Shown: positions 46,228 to 57,071 of the stretch, in pieces
How the letters are laid out: each line of letters starts with the position of its first letter
Numbering within the stretch: the stretch's first letter is position 1
DNA from: Phanerochaete sordida
Taxonomy: Eukaryota > Basidiomycota > Agaricomycetes > Polyporales > Phanerochaetaceae
Length of the DNA: 64,000 bases
Direction of reading: 5' to 3'
NCBI GenBank assembly: GCA_019973155.2
Contig: BPQB01000019.1
Coordinates: 248,001-312,000 of the forward strand
Program-made: the position numbers and the translations under genes
Notes under the pieces: model-generated
Seen by the model: only the letters and a program-made list of their open reading frames with translations
Told to the model about the DNA's origin: nothing
Database searches by the model: none

Positions 46228-47479
46228 ATGCCTCTTGCACAGATTGACGACAAGGGAACTTCGATCTACTACGAGGATTCTGGCGCGCCAGCGGATCCAG
46301 CGAGGTACACTACCATCGTTCTCGTTCACGGCGGGATCATCAACATGGGTATGGAGCCTTCTCTTGCCATGAATATCCGTTGACGCGAGGCGATCCTAGG
46401 CATTTACGAGCGCATGCCGCCCTACGCGTCAGAGTATGGCCTACGCATCATCACCATGAATTGCAGGGACTACAGCGGCTCGACGCCATACACCGCGGAG
46501 GAGCTCGCGGAACTGACGAGCCCTGACATTGAGGTACAGGCATCCGCCGTGCGTCGCTGGGCCCACGAGATAGGCCAATTTCTCGCCTACGCCTGTCAGA
46601 CGCTGCAGATCCACCGCAGTGTTGACGGTGCCGGCGGTCTCATCGTCTTGACGTGGTCGCTCATGGGCATGGCAGCCTTGTGCATGCTGGGCGATCCGGG
46701 GGCGTTAGGACACGACCTGGCTGCGGCATTGAGCCCTTACCTACGGAAGGTCATTTTGCATGGTACGTATGTTCACTGGCCGTTATCTCGAATGTATCAA
46801 AAGCTTGAATTATCTTCCCACAGACATCGCATCTTTTAGCTATGGCTACCCCGTGGATATCCCAGGCCTGTCCTTCCCCTTCACAGACCCGACAATACCA
46901 CACGAGAAGCTGCTTGACGTCTTCTTCGACTGGGTATCCTCTCACTCCGCCGCGCTCCCAGACGGGGTGCCCATCACCGCGGAGGCGCTACAGAAGTACA
47001 GCAAGATCCTCCCTGGCACGCCCGTCCTCCGCACACTCTCCCTCGAGGAGACCCAGCGCATCGTCGAGCCCGAGGTCAGCTCGCGCTCGATGCATGTCAT
47101 GGGCACGGACCCGAGCATTCACCAGCGAAACTCTCACCGCGCGTTCAGCGACGCAGACGCGGTGCTCCCGAACGTGGAGCTGGTGGCGTTCTGGTGCGAC
47201 CAGTCGGTCTGGACTACCGCCTGGGGTGCCAAGGTGTTCCTCGACCTTGCGCAGCAGCCTGCAGATCCGGGCAAGAGGAAGAGAAAGACTTCCTTCGTAC
47301 GCATCCGGGGCGCGAATCATTTTGTGAGTCCCACCCGAGCACCTGATATATGCTGGTGGCATTCAGCTGAGTTCGCGCAGGTGCATTGGAGCCATCCGGA
47401 GATGATGGTCCGCATTCTCGCCCAGCAATGCAATGATACTACAGCTCATGCGACAAAATTCGCAGCGAGCCGATTGTAA
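46228..47479 (+). CDS. Alpha/beta-hydrolase paralogue B (Ser nucleophile)
   Basis: Same four-exon layout as paralogue A. The start is MPLAQIDDKGTSIYYEDSGA with oxyanion motif VLVHGGIINMG. Exon 2 has LRIITMNCRDYSGSTPYTAE and nucleophile elbow VLTWSLMGMAALCMLGD, a Ser within W-S-L-M-G. The acid region is LVAFWCDQSVWTTAWGAKVF and the His region RIRGANHF. The last exon reads VHWSHPEMMVRILAQQCNDT and ends with TAA before 47480. The second residue after the His exon junction is W rather than C or L, and the pair DEPE seen in A and C is SHPE here. A TATA-like TTTAAAAG precedes the gene by about 45 bp. Triad complete; expected to be enzymatically competent, substrate unknown. Confidence 0.87.
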
Positions 47480-47896
47480 CAAGCGATCGAAATTATGCTC
47501 AGGGAATACGCAGTGGTATATACGACGGGCTTCGAACACGTATGCAATCAGCGCTATCAAGTCTGCAGCTTTGTGTCGCTAATGGAATAGCACGAATTTA
47601 TGCTCGGGAATTGCCGTTTGGTGGCTTGTTCTCTCATCCCACCCAATGTCGCTCTGAGAAGATTTTTGAAGACTCAGTGACGGTTTGAGCACGGGTTCAC
47701 TCACTCTACTAGGAGCTCAAGCCCGGAGAGCCTGTTCGATGCGCTCGGAATCGGTGACGGTGTGACAATTCTCATGAGTCCTCCGTGAATACTGTACCCG
47801 AGGTAGGGGGACTCACACTACGTGGACCAGGCACCACGATCTAGTTCTTTAAGTACGTGTTAGTCAACGTTCTGCCTTCTACGCGACTGGCTGACA

Positions 47897-49114
47897 ATGC
47901 CCCTCGCTCAGGTCGACAAGGGAACCTCCATCTATTACGAGGATACCGGCGTGCCGGACAACTATCCTCTTTACACCACCCTAGTTTTTGTTCATGGCGC
48001 GTTCATCAACTCCGGTATGTTCATGCGTGTAGCTGAGGGCAACTTCTGACCTGCATGTCGTTAGCAATATTCCGGCGCATGCTTCCACATGCTTCCAAGT
48101 ATGGGCTGCGCATGATTACCATAAATTGCCGGGACTACCGCGGGTCTTCGCCCTACACGGCTGAAGAACTCGCCGAGCTACACAACCCGGATATCGAGGT
48201 TGCAGCGTCGACAGTGCGCAGATGGGGCCGAGAGATCGCGCTCTTCCTCGCATATGTTTGCCAGACGATGGGAATTCCCGCGACGACGGGAAAGGGGGCC
48301 AAGGAAGATGGCGGGTTGGTACTTGTGACGTGGTCTTTGAGCGGAATCGCAGCCTTGTCCATCCTTGGAGATCCGAGGACGTTAGGCAACGGCCTAGCGA
48401 ACACGCTACCTCAGTACCTGCGCAAGGTCATTCTATACGGTACGAACTAAACTATTCTTTGATGTCGTTGGCCTAAAGTCATTGAGCTTCTACAGACCCT
48501 CCTTGCATCGTGTACGGCTACACCCTCGACGTCGGCCTCCCGTTTCCCCTCACAGATCCGTCGATTCCGCCCGAGAAAATACCAGACGCGTTCGTTGACT
48601 GGGCGTCCTCCTACTTCGCACCTGTGCCGGAAGGAGTGCCTATCACGGTCGAGGCGCTCCTCAAGTATCACATGTACCTTCCGTGCGCGCCCACGCTTCG
48701 GACGGTGTCGCCGGAAGAGCGCGAACGCACCGTCGACCGCGAAATCGGTACGCGCTCCCTGGCGGTAATGGGTACGGACATGGCGATCCGCCAGAGGCAC
48801 GCGCGTTGTGCGTTCTCGGACGCGGACGCGGTGTTACCCAACGTCGAACTCCTCGTATTCTGGTGCGACCAGTCCGTGTGGTTCAATACCTGGGGAGCGA
48901 AGGTGTTTGGCGACTTGGTCAGCGAGGCGCCTAGCGAGGGGAAGAGGAAGAGGGCGGCATCTATCTTCAGAATCCGGGGTGCGAACCATTGTGTAAGTCT
49001 AGCCAAAAAGGGACAAACTCTTGGTCGACGGATCACTAACTCTGAAGTTAGATTCACTGTGACGAGCCTGAGAAGATGGTCCGCCTCTTTGCCGAACACT
49101 GTCGGCCCTCTTGA
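47897..49114 (+). CDS. Alpha/beta-hydrolase paralogue C (Ser nucleophile)
   Basis: The start MPLAQVDKGTSIYYEDTGVP is one residue shorter than in A and B. Oxyanion motif VFVHGAFINS. Exon 2: LRMITINCRDYRGSSPYTAE and IPATTGKGAKEDGGLVLVTW, then SLSGIAALSILGD, the nucleophile Ser in W-S-L-S-G, closest of the array to the canonical G-x-S-x-G. Exon 3: YGYTLDVGLPFPLTDPSIPP, then LLVFWCDQSVWFNTWGAKVF and RIRGANHC. Here the residue after the catalytic His is Cys instead of Phe. Last exon IHCDEPEKMVRLFAEHCRPS, TGA at 49112-49114. A TATA-like TTCTTTAAG lies about 50 bp upstream. Triad complete. Confidence 0.87.
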
Positions 49115-49584
49115 GTCTCATATAAGCAAATTGTAATCATATATGCAACACGTTATGCAGAAAGGTCTGTCGACTCTCACTGTAGTAACAATTCGAAGTA
49201 TTGACCGTGCGTGCAGTCGTCTGGCGGCTGAATCTGTGCAGATACATAGTGCAGTGACGATAATCCGGCTTGAATCCACTGTCCCAACAATTCATTCACG
49301 TTCACGCACCTGGGTCGACCGGCGGTATTTAGCAGCCGGAGCTGGCGCTGAGATTTGCAATGATCAACTTACACTCCTTGATATATTCAGCTGTCGCAAG
49401 GGCGAACCTTGCCACCAGACTACCTCGAGATGGTAGCGTCCTAGACAAATGGGGTTCACGCGACTCTCACCCTACGGTCCAGCAGACCTGCATCCAGTGC
49501 TACCGTCAAGCTGGGAACCCCTCCTCAAGGGCATTCAAAACAATCTAATTGGAGCAACGGAAGCCTGGCATTTCCTCACTGAGT

Positions 49585-49592
49585 ATTTAAGT
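49585..49592 (+). promoter_or_regulatory. TATA-like element of hydrolase D
   Basis: TATTTAAG, followed after six bases by a run of sixteen C residues, 49 bp before the ATG. Confidence 0.5.
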
Positions 49593-49597
49593 AGAAC

Positions 49598-49613
49598 CCC
49601 CCCCCCCCCCCCC
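49598..49613 (+). repeat. Poly(C) run of 16 in the hydrolase D leader
   Basis: Sixteen consecutive C residues between the TATA-like element and the ATG (27 bp before the start codon). Length may vary between strains or reflect sequencing uncertainty. Confidence 0.9.
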
Positions 49614-49640
49614 GCCAAAAGGTGAGCTAATACTTTCATC

Positions 49641-50773
49641 ATGCCTACCGCTGCGATAGATGTCAATGGGACTCAAATCTACTATCAGGACTCAGGTCCG
49701 CCACAAAATACCCTTGGCTATACCACCATTTTCGTCACCCATGGTGTCGTCGTTAACGGTGGTACGCCTCCCGCGCTCTTCATACTATACTTGACTTGAG
49801 TCGCCATCGCGCAGTCGCATTTGAACGCGTTTTACCCTTTGCTGGTACCCATGGCCTGCGCATCATCACGATGAACAACCGCGACTACTCAGGATCAACG
49901 CCGTATACCGACGCAGAGATTGCAGACTTCCTGGATACCGTCACAGAGGTCCAGGCCTCCGCCGTACGACGCTGGGGCGAGGAGACCGCCTCCTTTCTCC
50001 GCTTTGTCTGCCAGATGCTCGGGGTCCCTCGCGCTGGGGGCGGGGCTGGCGGAATCATACTCATGGCGGAAGGCTTGGGAAACATCGCTACACTCGCTAT
50101 CCTCGGAGATGCGCGCACATTAGGCCCCGAACTCTCTACCGCCCTTGCACCATACCTCCGCAGTGTTGTCCTCTACGGTGGGTTTACACCTTTCATAGGG
50201 GGTGTCAAGCTGATGAAACCTCGATTCCCTTCTCAGCGAAGGCGAACGCCTTCGTCGATTGGTGCTCCGCGCACTATGCACCAATTTCGAGCGTCGCAGA
50301 TATAACACCTGAAGCCCTTCGTGCCCGCGATACCCCACTCCCCGCCACGCCGTCGCTTCGCAAGCTTACAGACGAAGACCTCGCGCGTATGACCAATCCC
50401 GGCGTCACAGGGCGGTCTGCGCTCATCATAACCACTGCTGTCGAGATTCGCCAGACGCATCTTCGCTGCGCCTTCATGGACGCCGAGCCCGTCTTTCCGG
50501 GAGTCAATATTCTTGCCTTGTGGTGCGACTCTTCTGTTTGGGATACTCTCTGGGGCGCGAGAGTCGTAGATGAGTTGATGAAGGAGGAACCCGAGCCTGG
50601 GAAGCGGAAGAGGAGGACGGAGCTCGTGGGAATAGAAGACTCCAACCACTTCGTGAGTATAGATCAAATATTCGCAGAGCACGTCATTCACATGCGACAA
50701 ACATGAGGTCCACTTGGAACAGCCGGAAAGACTTGTGCGTCTGTTAGCGGAGCTTACCTCGAAGAACTCCTAG
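49641..50773 (+). CDS. Alpha/beta-hydrolase paralogue D (Ser-to-Gly, shortened cap)
   Basis: The start is MPTAAIDVNGTQIYYQDSGP, oxyanion motif FVTHGVVVNGG. Exon 2 has LRIITMNNRDYSGSTPYTDA, then ILMAEGLGNIATLAILGD. The nucleophile position of A-C (W-S-L-S) is E-G-L-G here, so the serine is Gly. The acid ILALWCDSSVWDTLWGARVV and His GIEDSNHF are kept. Exon 2 ends VVLYG; exon 3 starts directly at AKANAFVDWCSAHYAPISSV, so about 30 residues of the cap seen in the other paralogues (their LTFPIADPS region) are missing, yet phase 1 splicing keeps the frame. Last exon VHLEQPERLVRLLAELTSKN, TAG 50771-50773. Possibly a pseudoenzyme; the deletion may affect substrate access. Confidence 0.83.
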
Positions 50774-51142
50774 GCTTCGACTTTCCCTTTTCCACAAATC
50801 CGCCTCCTGTCACCCTGCGTCCTCAATGTAGGAAAATTGTAAATTATTCGAGACGAACGAGTTACCTTGAGCGGTGGGCCGTTACTTCGGAAGCTGAGAG
50901 CGATGTGAGTACTGCGCAATAATTTCAATGAATGAGCTGCGATCTAGTGCTAATCAACTCATGTTTTCCCTCAGGAGCTTCCAGGACTGCTGTAGACTCT
51001 GCGTCCCAAGCGGCTTGAGAATGGCAGCACCAGGAAGGTGTGGTCATCGCGATTCACACGCGATAGAGTTTACATGGGGTCCTCATGTGAACTCATCCGA
51101 TAGATCATTTATCGTTCTGATGTGCTGCGCCCCTTCGTTAGG

Positions 51143-51150
51143 TACTTAAA
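51143..51150 (+). promoter_or_regulatory. TATA-like element of hydrolase E
   Basis: TACTTAAA followed by CAGAC, 46 bp before the ATG; the same TACTTAA-x-CAGAC block precedes paralogue G. Confidence 0.45.
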
Positions 51151-51195
51151 CAGACACCAAGCTCCAGAGCAAAGCTACGAACTCACCGCTACACC

Positions 51196-52414
51196 ATGAG
51201 TCTCGCTGCAATAGACGGCAACGGCACAAAAATATCCTACCATGACTCCGGTCCTCCGAACGGTGTCACGAACTACACTACCCTGGTGATTACACATGGA
51301 CTTATCGTTAATGGCGGTGCGTTGTATTTGCTGGCCAAACAACTAGCTGCTGACATATCCGCATCCCCACAGCCTCCTTTGAGCGCTTGCAGCCCCACGC
51401 GCACACCTATGGCCTGCGTATCATCAGGATAAACAACCGCGACTACGCAGATTCAACTCGCTACACCGACGCTGAGCTCGCAGACCTCGCCAGTAAGGAT
51501 ACGGAAGTGCAAGCTGCTGCGATACGACGCTGGGGCACGGAGACCGCCTCCTTCCTTCGCTTTGTCTGCGAGAAACTCGGAATACCGCCCGCTTCGGATG
51601 GGGCAGGCGGGGTCGTACTCGTCGCGGAGGGTCTGGGAAACGTCGCCGCGCTCGCGATCCTCGGCGATGAACGTACGATGGGCCCTGAGCTTACCGCGGC
51701 ACTCGCGCCGTTCCTGCGCACGGTCGTACTCTACGGTACGTGCGTGCGTTGTATCTCCGCCTTGGCAGAAGCTCACAGATGGCACCCCGATGCAGAGCCC
51801 CCCATGCTCACATTCGGAGTGCACCTTGATGACGGACCTAAGCTGCCGATCGCGGATCCGACGCTGCCTATATCGCAGGCGGCGAACAACTTCCTGGCTT
51901 GGATCGCGGCGCACTATGCCCCGATCTCCACCATCGCAGATATCACGCCGGCAGGCCTTCGCGAGCGTGATGCGAATCTTACCGATAATACAACGCTGCG
52001 TCAGCTGTCGCAGGAAGAGGTCAGGCGCATGACCGACCTGGACATCCTCGAGCGCTCTGGTCCGCTCATCATGGCCACTCCGCTCGAAATCCGTCAGCGC
52101 CATGCGCGTCGTGCACTCATGGACGCGGATGCGGTCTTGCCAGGTGTAGACGTCCTCACGCTCTGGTGCGACTCGTCGGTCTGGGTAACGCTCTGGGGCG
52201 CGAAGGTCGTGAACGGGTTTATGAACGAGCAGGCTGAACCTGGAAAGCGGAAGAGGGAGATGAGGCTCGTCAATATACCGGATGCTAATCACCTCGTGAG
52301 TCAACTTCATGGATCGCGAAAATCTGGTACTCACATGGTCAATATCAGGTTCACTTGGAACAGCCAGAGAGGGTAGTGCGTCTCCTCGCTGAGCTTACCG
52401 CGAAGAACAACTAG
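51196..52414 (+). CDS. Alpha/beta-hydrolase paralogue E (Ser-to-Gly)
   Basis: The start is MSLAAIDGNGTKISYHDSGP, oxyanion motif VITHGLIVNGG. Exon 2: LRIIRINNRDYADSTRYTDA, FLRFVCEKLGIPPASDGAGG, VVLVAEGLGNVAALAILGD, with Gly at the nucleophile site. Exon 3 begins EPPMLTFGVHLDDGPKLPIA, then DILERSGPLIMATPLEIRQR, LTLWCDSSVWVTLWGAKVV, and IPDANHL, where the residue after the His is Leu rather than Phe. Last exon VHLEQPERVVRLLAELTAKN, TAG 52412-52414. The C-terminus is nearly the same as in D, so these two are likely a recent pair. Asp and His of the triad are retained without the serine. Confidence 0.85.
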
Positions 52415-53136
52415 GTCTTCGTGCTTGCCATTTTCCATATGTCCGTTTCATGTCATTCTGAAACTGTTTGGAGCACTAAAAAAATTGAGCTGTTCTCGAG
52501 GGCTCGCAGCTGCTCGGGGTCGAATATTCTCGGTTATGATGCCAATGCGGACCAATGAAGCCAAGTGAGAGGTGAGTGAAATCGCTGACGTCGTGGTCCT
52601 CAAATAGCTATGCCAATCTCCAGGTCTTTACGAACTTGTACTGCTATATAAGTTTCTTCCATATTTGCAGAGCCTTGAACTTAACGACCAAGGCTGGTCT
52701 AAGAGTCTAAGACCAAAGATTCTCGCTGTCAACTGACCCCGTTCGTCCTAGAACGCAAGGAGGTAAGGGACACTAAACATGGACGCGGAGAATCGATGGC
52801 CGGTAGCCACTGCAAGTGTGTGGCCACGCTCAAGGTGAGTAGATGGAAATGGGACTTCCTTGAACTCGGGTATGATCAACAAGTACTGAAGCACGGTGAG
52901 TTTTAAGTACCGGACACCTTCATCGCTGTCACTTCCGTTAGGACCGGCTCATCGGCTGCTGATTGCGCAGTCAATCCGTGGACCTTGCCTTGTGACTTGA
53001 GCAGAAGGATCTGTATTCCCAACAGACGCAACTTCTTCCTGATTTCGCGGACTTTTCCCACGAAATATTTGATTACTCTTTGCCTGGTATTTAGCGACAG
53101 GACACGCCATGAGGGAAGAAGTGTTACAGCTCCACC
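52415..53136. other. Intergenic region between hydrolases E and F
   Basis: No gene supported. The region reads as spacer plus promoter; a TATA-like TATTTAG lies about 50 bp before the next start. Confidence 0.5.
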
Positions 53137-54375
53137 ATGCCTACCGCCATAATAGATGACAAAGGGACCGAGATCTATTACATGGACTCCGGCTCTCCGC
53201 TCCACACTTCCGTCTACACCACCATAGTCATAACCCACGGATTGATCGTTAATGGCGGTACGTCGTACATCCTAGCCATTCCATGCTTATCTTGACCGAG
53301 ATACTAAATTCCATATAGCTGCGTTCGAGCGTATGCTGCCTCTCGCCGGCGCATATAGTCTGCGGATCATCGCCATGAACAATCGAGACTACGCGGGCTC
53401 GACACCTTACACCGACGCAGAGCTGGCAGATTTGGTCGATAACGACGTCGAGGTCCAGGCAGCTGCTGTGCGTCGACTAGGCAGGGAGACCGCATCCTTC
53501 CTACGCTTCGTCTGCGAGAGGCTCGAGGTCCTGCCCATTACAACCGGCTCTGGCGGCGTAGTGCTCGTGGCAGAAGGGCTCGCGAACATCTCTGCCCTCG
53601 CGATCCTGGGCGATGTGCGCACGATGGGCCCCGAGCTCAGCGCAGCGCTTGGGCCATACCTGCGGAAGGTGATGCTTTTCGGTGCGTGTCCGTGCACTGG
53701 ATAGATGGTCAGATGACTTTGAGATGCTGACGCCTGCGCTAGACCCGCCCTCGCTCACGCTTGGTGTATATTCAGAGACAAGTCTCACGTTCCCCATCGC
53801 CGATGCCTCCGTGCCGCTTGAGGTGACCGCGGACGCGTTCGTCACCTGGAGCTCGGCGTACTATGTACCGGTGCCGAACATCGCGAGCATCACGCCGGAT
53901 GCCCTGCATACGCATTCAAAGCCTCTGCCGCTCACACCGTCGCTGCGCAGACTTGACAAGGAAGAGGTTACGCGGATGACCGACTTCAGTGTCACGACGC
54001 GCTCTGCAATCATCATGACGACCCCCATCGAGATTCTACAAGGCCATACCGAACGCGCGCTCATGGATGCGGACGCAGTCTTGCCGGACGTCGATGTGAC
54101 AGGGATATGGTGTGACTCGTCGGTTTGGGTCTGTGTGTGGGGTGCTAGAGTGGTGGACGGATATATCAGGCGGGCGCCTGAGCCCGGGAAACGGAAGAGA
54201 AAAATAGAGCTCGTGAAAATCAGCAGATCCAACCACTTCGTGAGTTGCTGTTATTACATTCAAATACATAGCTAAATGATTTGGGTATCAGGTGCATCTG
54301 GAAGACCCAGAGCGGCTAGTGCGGCTGTGGGCAGAACTCTGTGGTACGGTTCCCGCGGCAGCAGAGAAGAGTTGA
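53137..54375 (+). CDS. Alpha/beta-hydrolase paralogue F (Ser-to-Gly)
   Basis: The start is MPTAIIDDKGTEIYYMDSGS, oxyanion motif VITHGLIVNGG. Exon 2: LRIIAMNNRDYAGSTPYTDA, VRRLGRETASFLRFVCERLE, VVLVAEGLANISALAILGD, again Gly at the nucleophile position. Exon 3: DPPSLTLGVYSETSLTFPIA, FVTWSSAYYVPVPNIASITP, VTGIWCDSSVWVCVWGARVV and KISRSNHF. Last exon VHLEDPERLVRLWAELCGTV, TGA 54373-54375. It shares its start, cap sequence and a 3'-flanking block (GCGGTATTTATTTGC at 54443) with paralogue G, marking a recent duplication of the whole unit. The Trp usually found in the VRRWGRE motif is Leu here. Confidence 0.86.
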
Positions 54376-55041
54376 CTGCGTGCGCCGGACTCCACAAATG
54401 TTCGTGACCTAGTTGGGTATTCGGTGTCGAGACCCAAGTTGAGCGGTATTTATTTGCATATATTTGTCCGTACGCAATACGGTACCCCATGAGCATGACT
54501 CTGCATGTATGCACTGTGCACGATGCTCTCGCGAAGACTCGAGGTCTGAAGATGGGCTGAAGCTTGAGCCAAAAATATGAAAACGCCAGTCAACGTCACG
54601 CCTTCCCACACTGGACAGGGCTCACAACTCTTTGAAACGCCCTGAATTCATATTTTAGATGTCCGTGATTAGATCAGTAAGGCAGTGGATCCGGGCAACA
54701 GAAAAATACAGTCGTGTGCCTGGGAGCTCGTCTGAAGCCATAAAGTCTGTGGTCCGCATCTTCAAAAAGCACGCTAATGATTGTGGCGCACAACATCCAT
54801 CCACATCCACACGTGGCGTGTGCGAGAGTTGGAAGATGAAATAGAATGCGGCCACGCAACACCCGACGACAGCCGCGGCTGCGTGTAGCGGCAATAAAAC
54901 CCCGTGAACATTGTATATCAAAGATGAAGATGGACGGATGAGTGATACACATGGCGATGAATATGGACGAAGCGGATTGAGTTTACCTTGGGCGGCCCTG
55001 TGTCCATGAGTTAGTATGTTGAAGGCAGAAGCACGAGTTGA

Positions 55042-55049
55042 TACTTAAG
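55042..55049 (+). promoter_or_regulatory. TATA-like element of hydrolase G
   Basis: TACTTAAG followed by CAGAC, 49 bp before the preferred start codon; matches the block ahead of paralogue E. Confidence 0.45.
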
Positions 55050-55097
55050 CAGACGATGCCACGTCTGAGTCTGACAAAAGAACGGCCCGTCCGCAGC

Positions 55098-56318
55098 ATG
55101 CCTACCGCTACTATAGACGACAGAGGGACCGAAATCTACTACATAGACTCCGGCCCTCCACCTCACATGCTCATTTACACTACCATTGTGATTACCCATG
55201 GGCTAATCGTGAATGGCGGTACGACGCGCATTATCGCATTGCTGCACCTGCTCTGATAGAACATCGTTATCAGCTGCCTACGAACGCACCCTCCCCGTCG
55301 CAGGGAGATACGGTCTGCGTATCATCGCTATGAACAATCGCGATTACAGGGGATCGACGCCCTACACCGACGAGGAGCTTGCCGACTTCGTCGATCTGGA
55401 CATCGAAGTGCAAGCTGCTGCGGTGCGCCGGTGGGGCAGAGAGACAGCGTGTTTCCTCCGCTTCGTGTGCGAGACGCTTGGCGTGCCCCCCGCTAGAGAC
55501 GGGGCCGGCGGCGTCGCACTTATGGCGGAGGGCGTTGGGAACACTTCCGTCTTTGCGATGCTCGGCGACGCACGCACGATGGGCGCCGAGCTCAGCGCGG
55601 CGCTGGCGCCGTACCTGCGAAAGGTGCTGCTATTCGGTGCGTGCGTGTGTGCTGCGAAGCCGTGCAGGGACCCTGACGCCTGCGCTAGACTCGTCGTCTC
55701 CCACGTACGGCATATACCCGGACACGAGCCTCACGTTCCCGATCGCCGACGAGGACCTGCCCATCGAGTCGACGGCGGACGCGTTCGTGACCTGGAGCTC
55801 TGCGTTCTACGTGCCGTGGCCGAGCGTCGCGAGCATCACGACCAAGGCGCTGCCCACACATGCGAAACCCCTGCTCGTCACGCCGTCGCTGCGCAGGCTA
55901 CCCATGGAGGACGTGGAGCGGATGACAGATTTTAGTGTGACCACGCGCTCTGCGCTCGTCATGACTGTCGCCGTGGAGGTCATGCAGCGCCATGCACGGT
56001 GCGCGTTCATGGATGCGAACGCGGTCCTGCCAGACGTGGAGATGGTGGCGATGTGGTGCGACTCGGCGGTGTGGGTAGCTGTATGGGGAGCTAAGGTTGT
56101 GGACGGATTCATGAAGGAGCAGTCTGAGCTGGGGAAGCGAAAGAGGAGCATAGAACTGGTGAAGATAGAAAATTCCAACCATTTCGTGAGTAAATGTCTT
56201 TGGGTGGGAAGCCTGACACTCAGCTCATTAATATTCACAGCCACATTTGGAGGAGCCTGAGAAGCTAGTGCATCTCTTGGCTAAGTACAGCCGCCCCAAT
56301 ACTTCATATAAGACTTGA
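55098..56318 (+). CDS. Alpha/beta-hydrolase paralogue G (Ser-to-Gly)
   Basis: The start MPTATIDDRGTEIYYIDSGP is preferred because it aligns with the paralogues; in-frame ATGs at 55038 and 55056 would add up to 20 residues. Oxyanion motif VITHGLIVNGG. Exon 2: LRIIAMNNRDYRGSTPYTDE, VRRWGRETACFLRFVCETLG, VALMAEGVGNTSVFAMLGD, with Gly in place of the nucleophile Ser. Exon 3: SPTYGIYPDTSLTFPIADED, FVTWSSAFYVPWPSVASITT, VAMWCDSAVWVAVWGAKVV and KIENSNHF. Last exon PHLEEPEKLVHLLAKYSRPN, TGA 56316-56318. Codon GC content in exon 3 is higher than in E. Last member of the array; a MITE lies 145 bp downstream. Confidence 0.86.
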
Positions 56319-56462
56319 CTGAGGTGAAGAATTCGAGTAAGTGGATACGCTACTCTGCCACCAGGCGCTTAGGCGGTATTTATTTGCGCATATTTAGGCG
56401 GCCTCGGGCCTCGGGCACTCTTGAGCGTATGGTCGACAGGTTCGTACTCACTGTGAATATTA

Positions 56463-56579
56463 GGGGGGTTCAAAGTTCGTCGTAGCTCGAGCTACGACGT
56501 AGCTGTAGCTCGGTTTACGCGGGGGCGCTTAGCAGCTACAGAGGCTGTAGCTCGAGCTACAGCCAACTTTGAACGTCCC
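56463..56579. mobile_element. 117-bp MITE with palindromic terminal repeats, TA-flanked
   Basis: The terminal inverted repeats read GGGGGGTTCAAAGTTCGTCG on the left and, reverse-complemented, GGGACGTTCAAAGTTGGCTG on the right. Each continues into the palindrome GTAGCTCGAGCTAC, extended to 18 bp on the left and 22 bp on the right. Both ends are flanked by TA (56461-56462 and 56580-56581), the target duplication of Tc1/mariner-type elements. It has no coding capacity. It lies between the hydrolase array and the MsrB gene. Confidence 0.75.
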
Positions 56580-57071
56580 TATTGTAGACCGGAGGGTCGA
56601 AACGTCAACCTGTACGAACACGAAAATCAAGATATTGTCAGTTCTCCGTCCAGCATGCGTAAGATCACTACAGCGCTCTACTACTGTTCAGCACATCCCG
56701 CTTTGCAAGTGTAAGCATTGACAACTTCATCGCCTTCGCTTGTGCCTCAGGGCAATGTCTGCGCGATGCAGCCGCACAGCACTCTCCCCTGCTGTTGCTC
56801 GCCGAGGCCGCAGGGCGGAGCGCGCTTGGCGAGCATGAGAGACCTGACACAGCGCGGGACGCCGAAAGCAGTAGCGGGCGGCGCAGCACGTGCCGCGATC
56901 GCGTAAGACACGCCCGGCGGCGTGCAGGGATGACGAGCGCGAGGCGGTACCGTCATGCCACTGCCTGTGCGCCCCCGCCTGCTCGCAGCCATAAAACCGT
57001 CGTCCTTCGCCCCAGCCGCCGCCAGAAACACCCCGCGCATCCTTCCCGCGTCCGCACACCAGCACCGAAAC

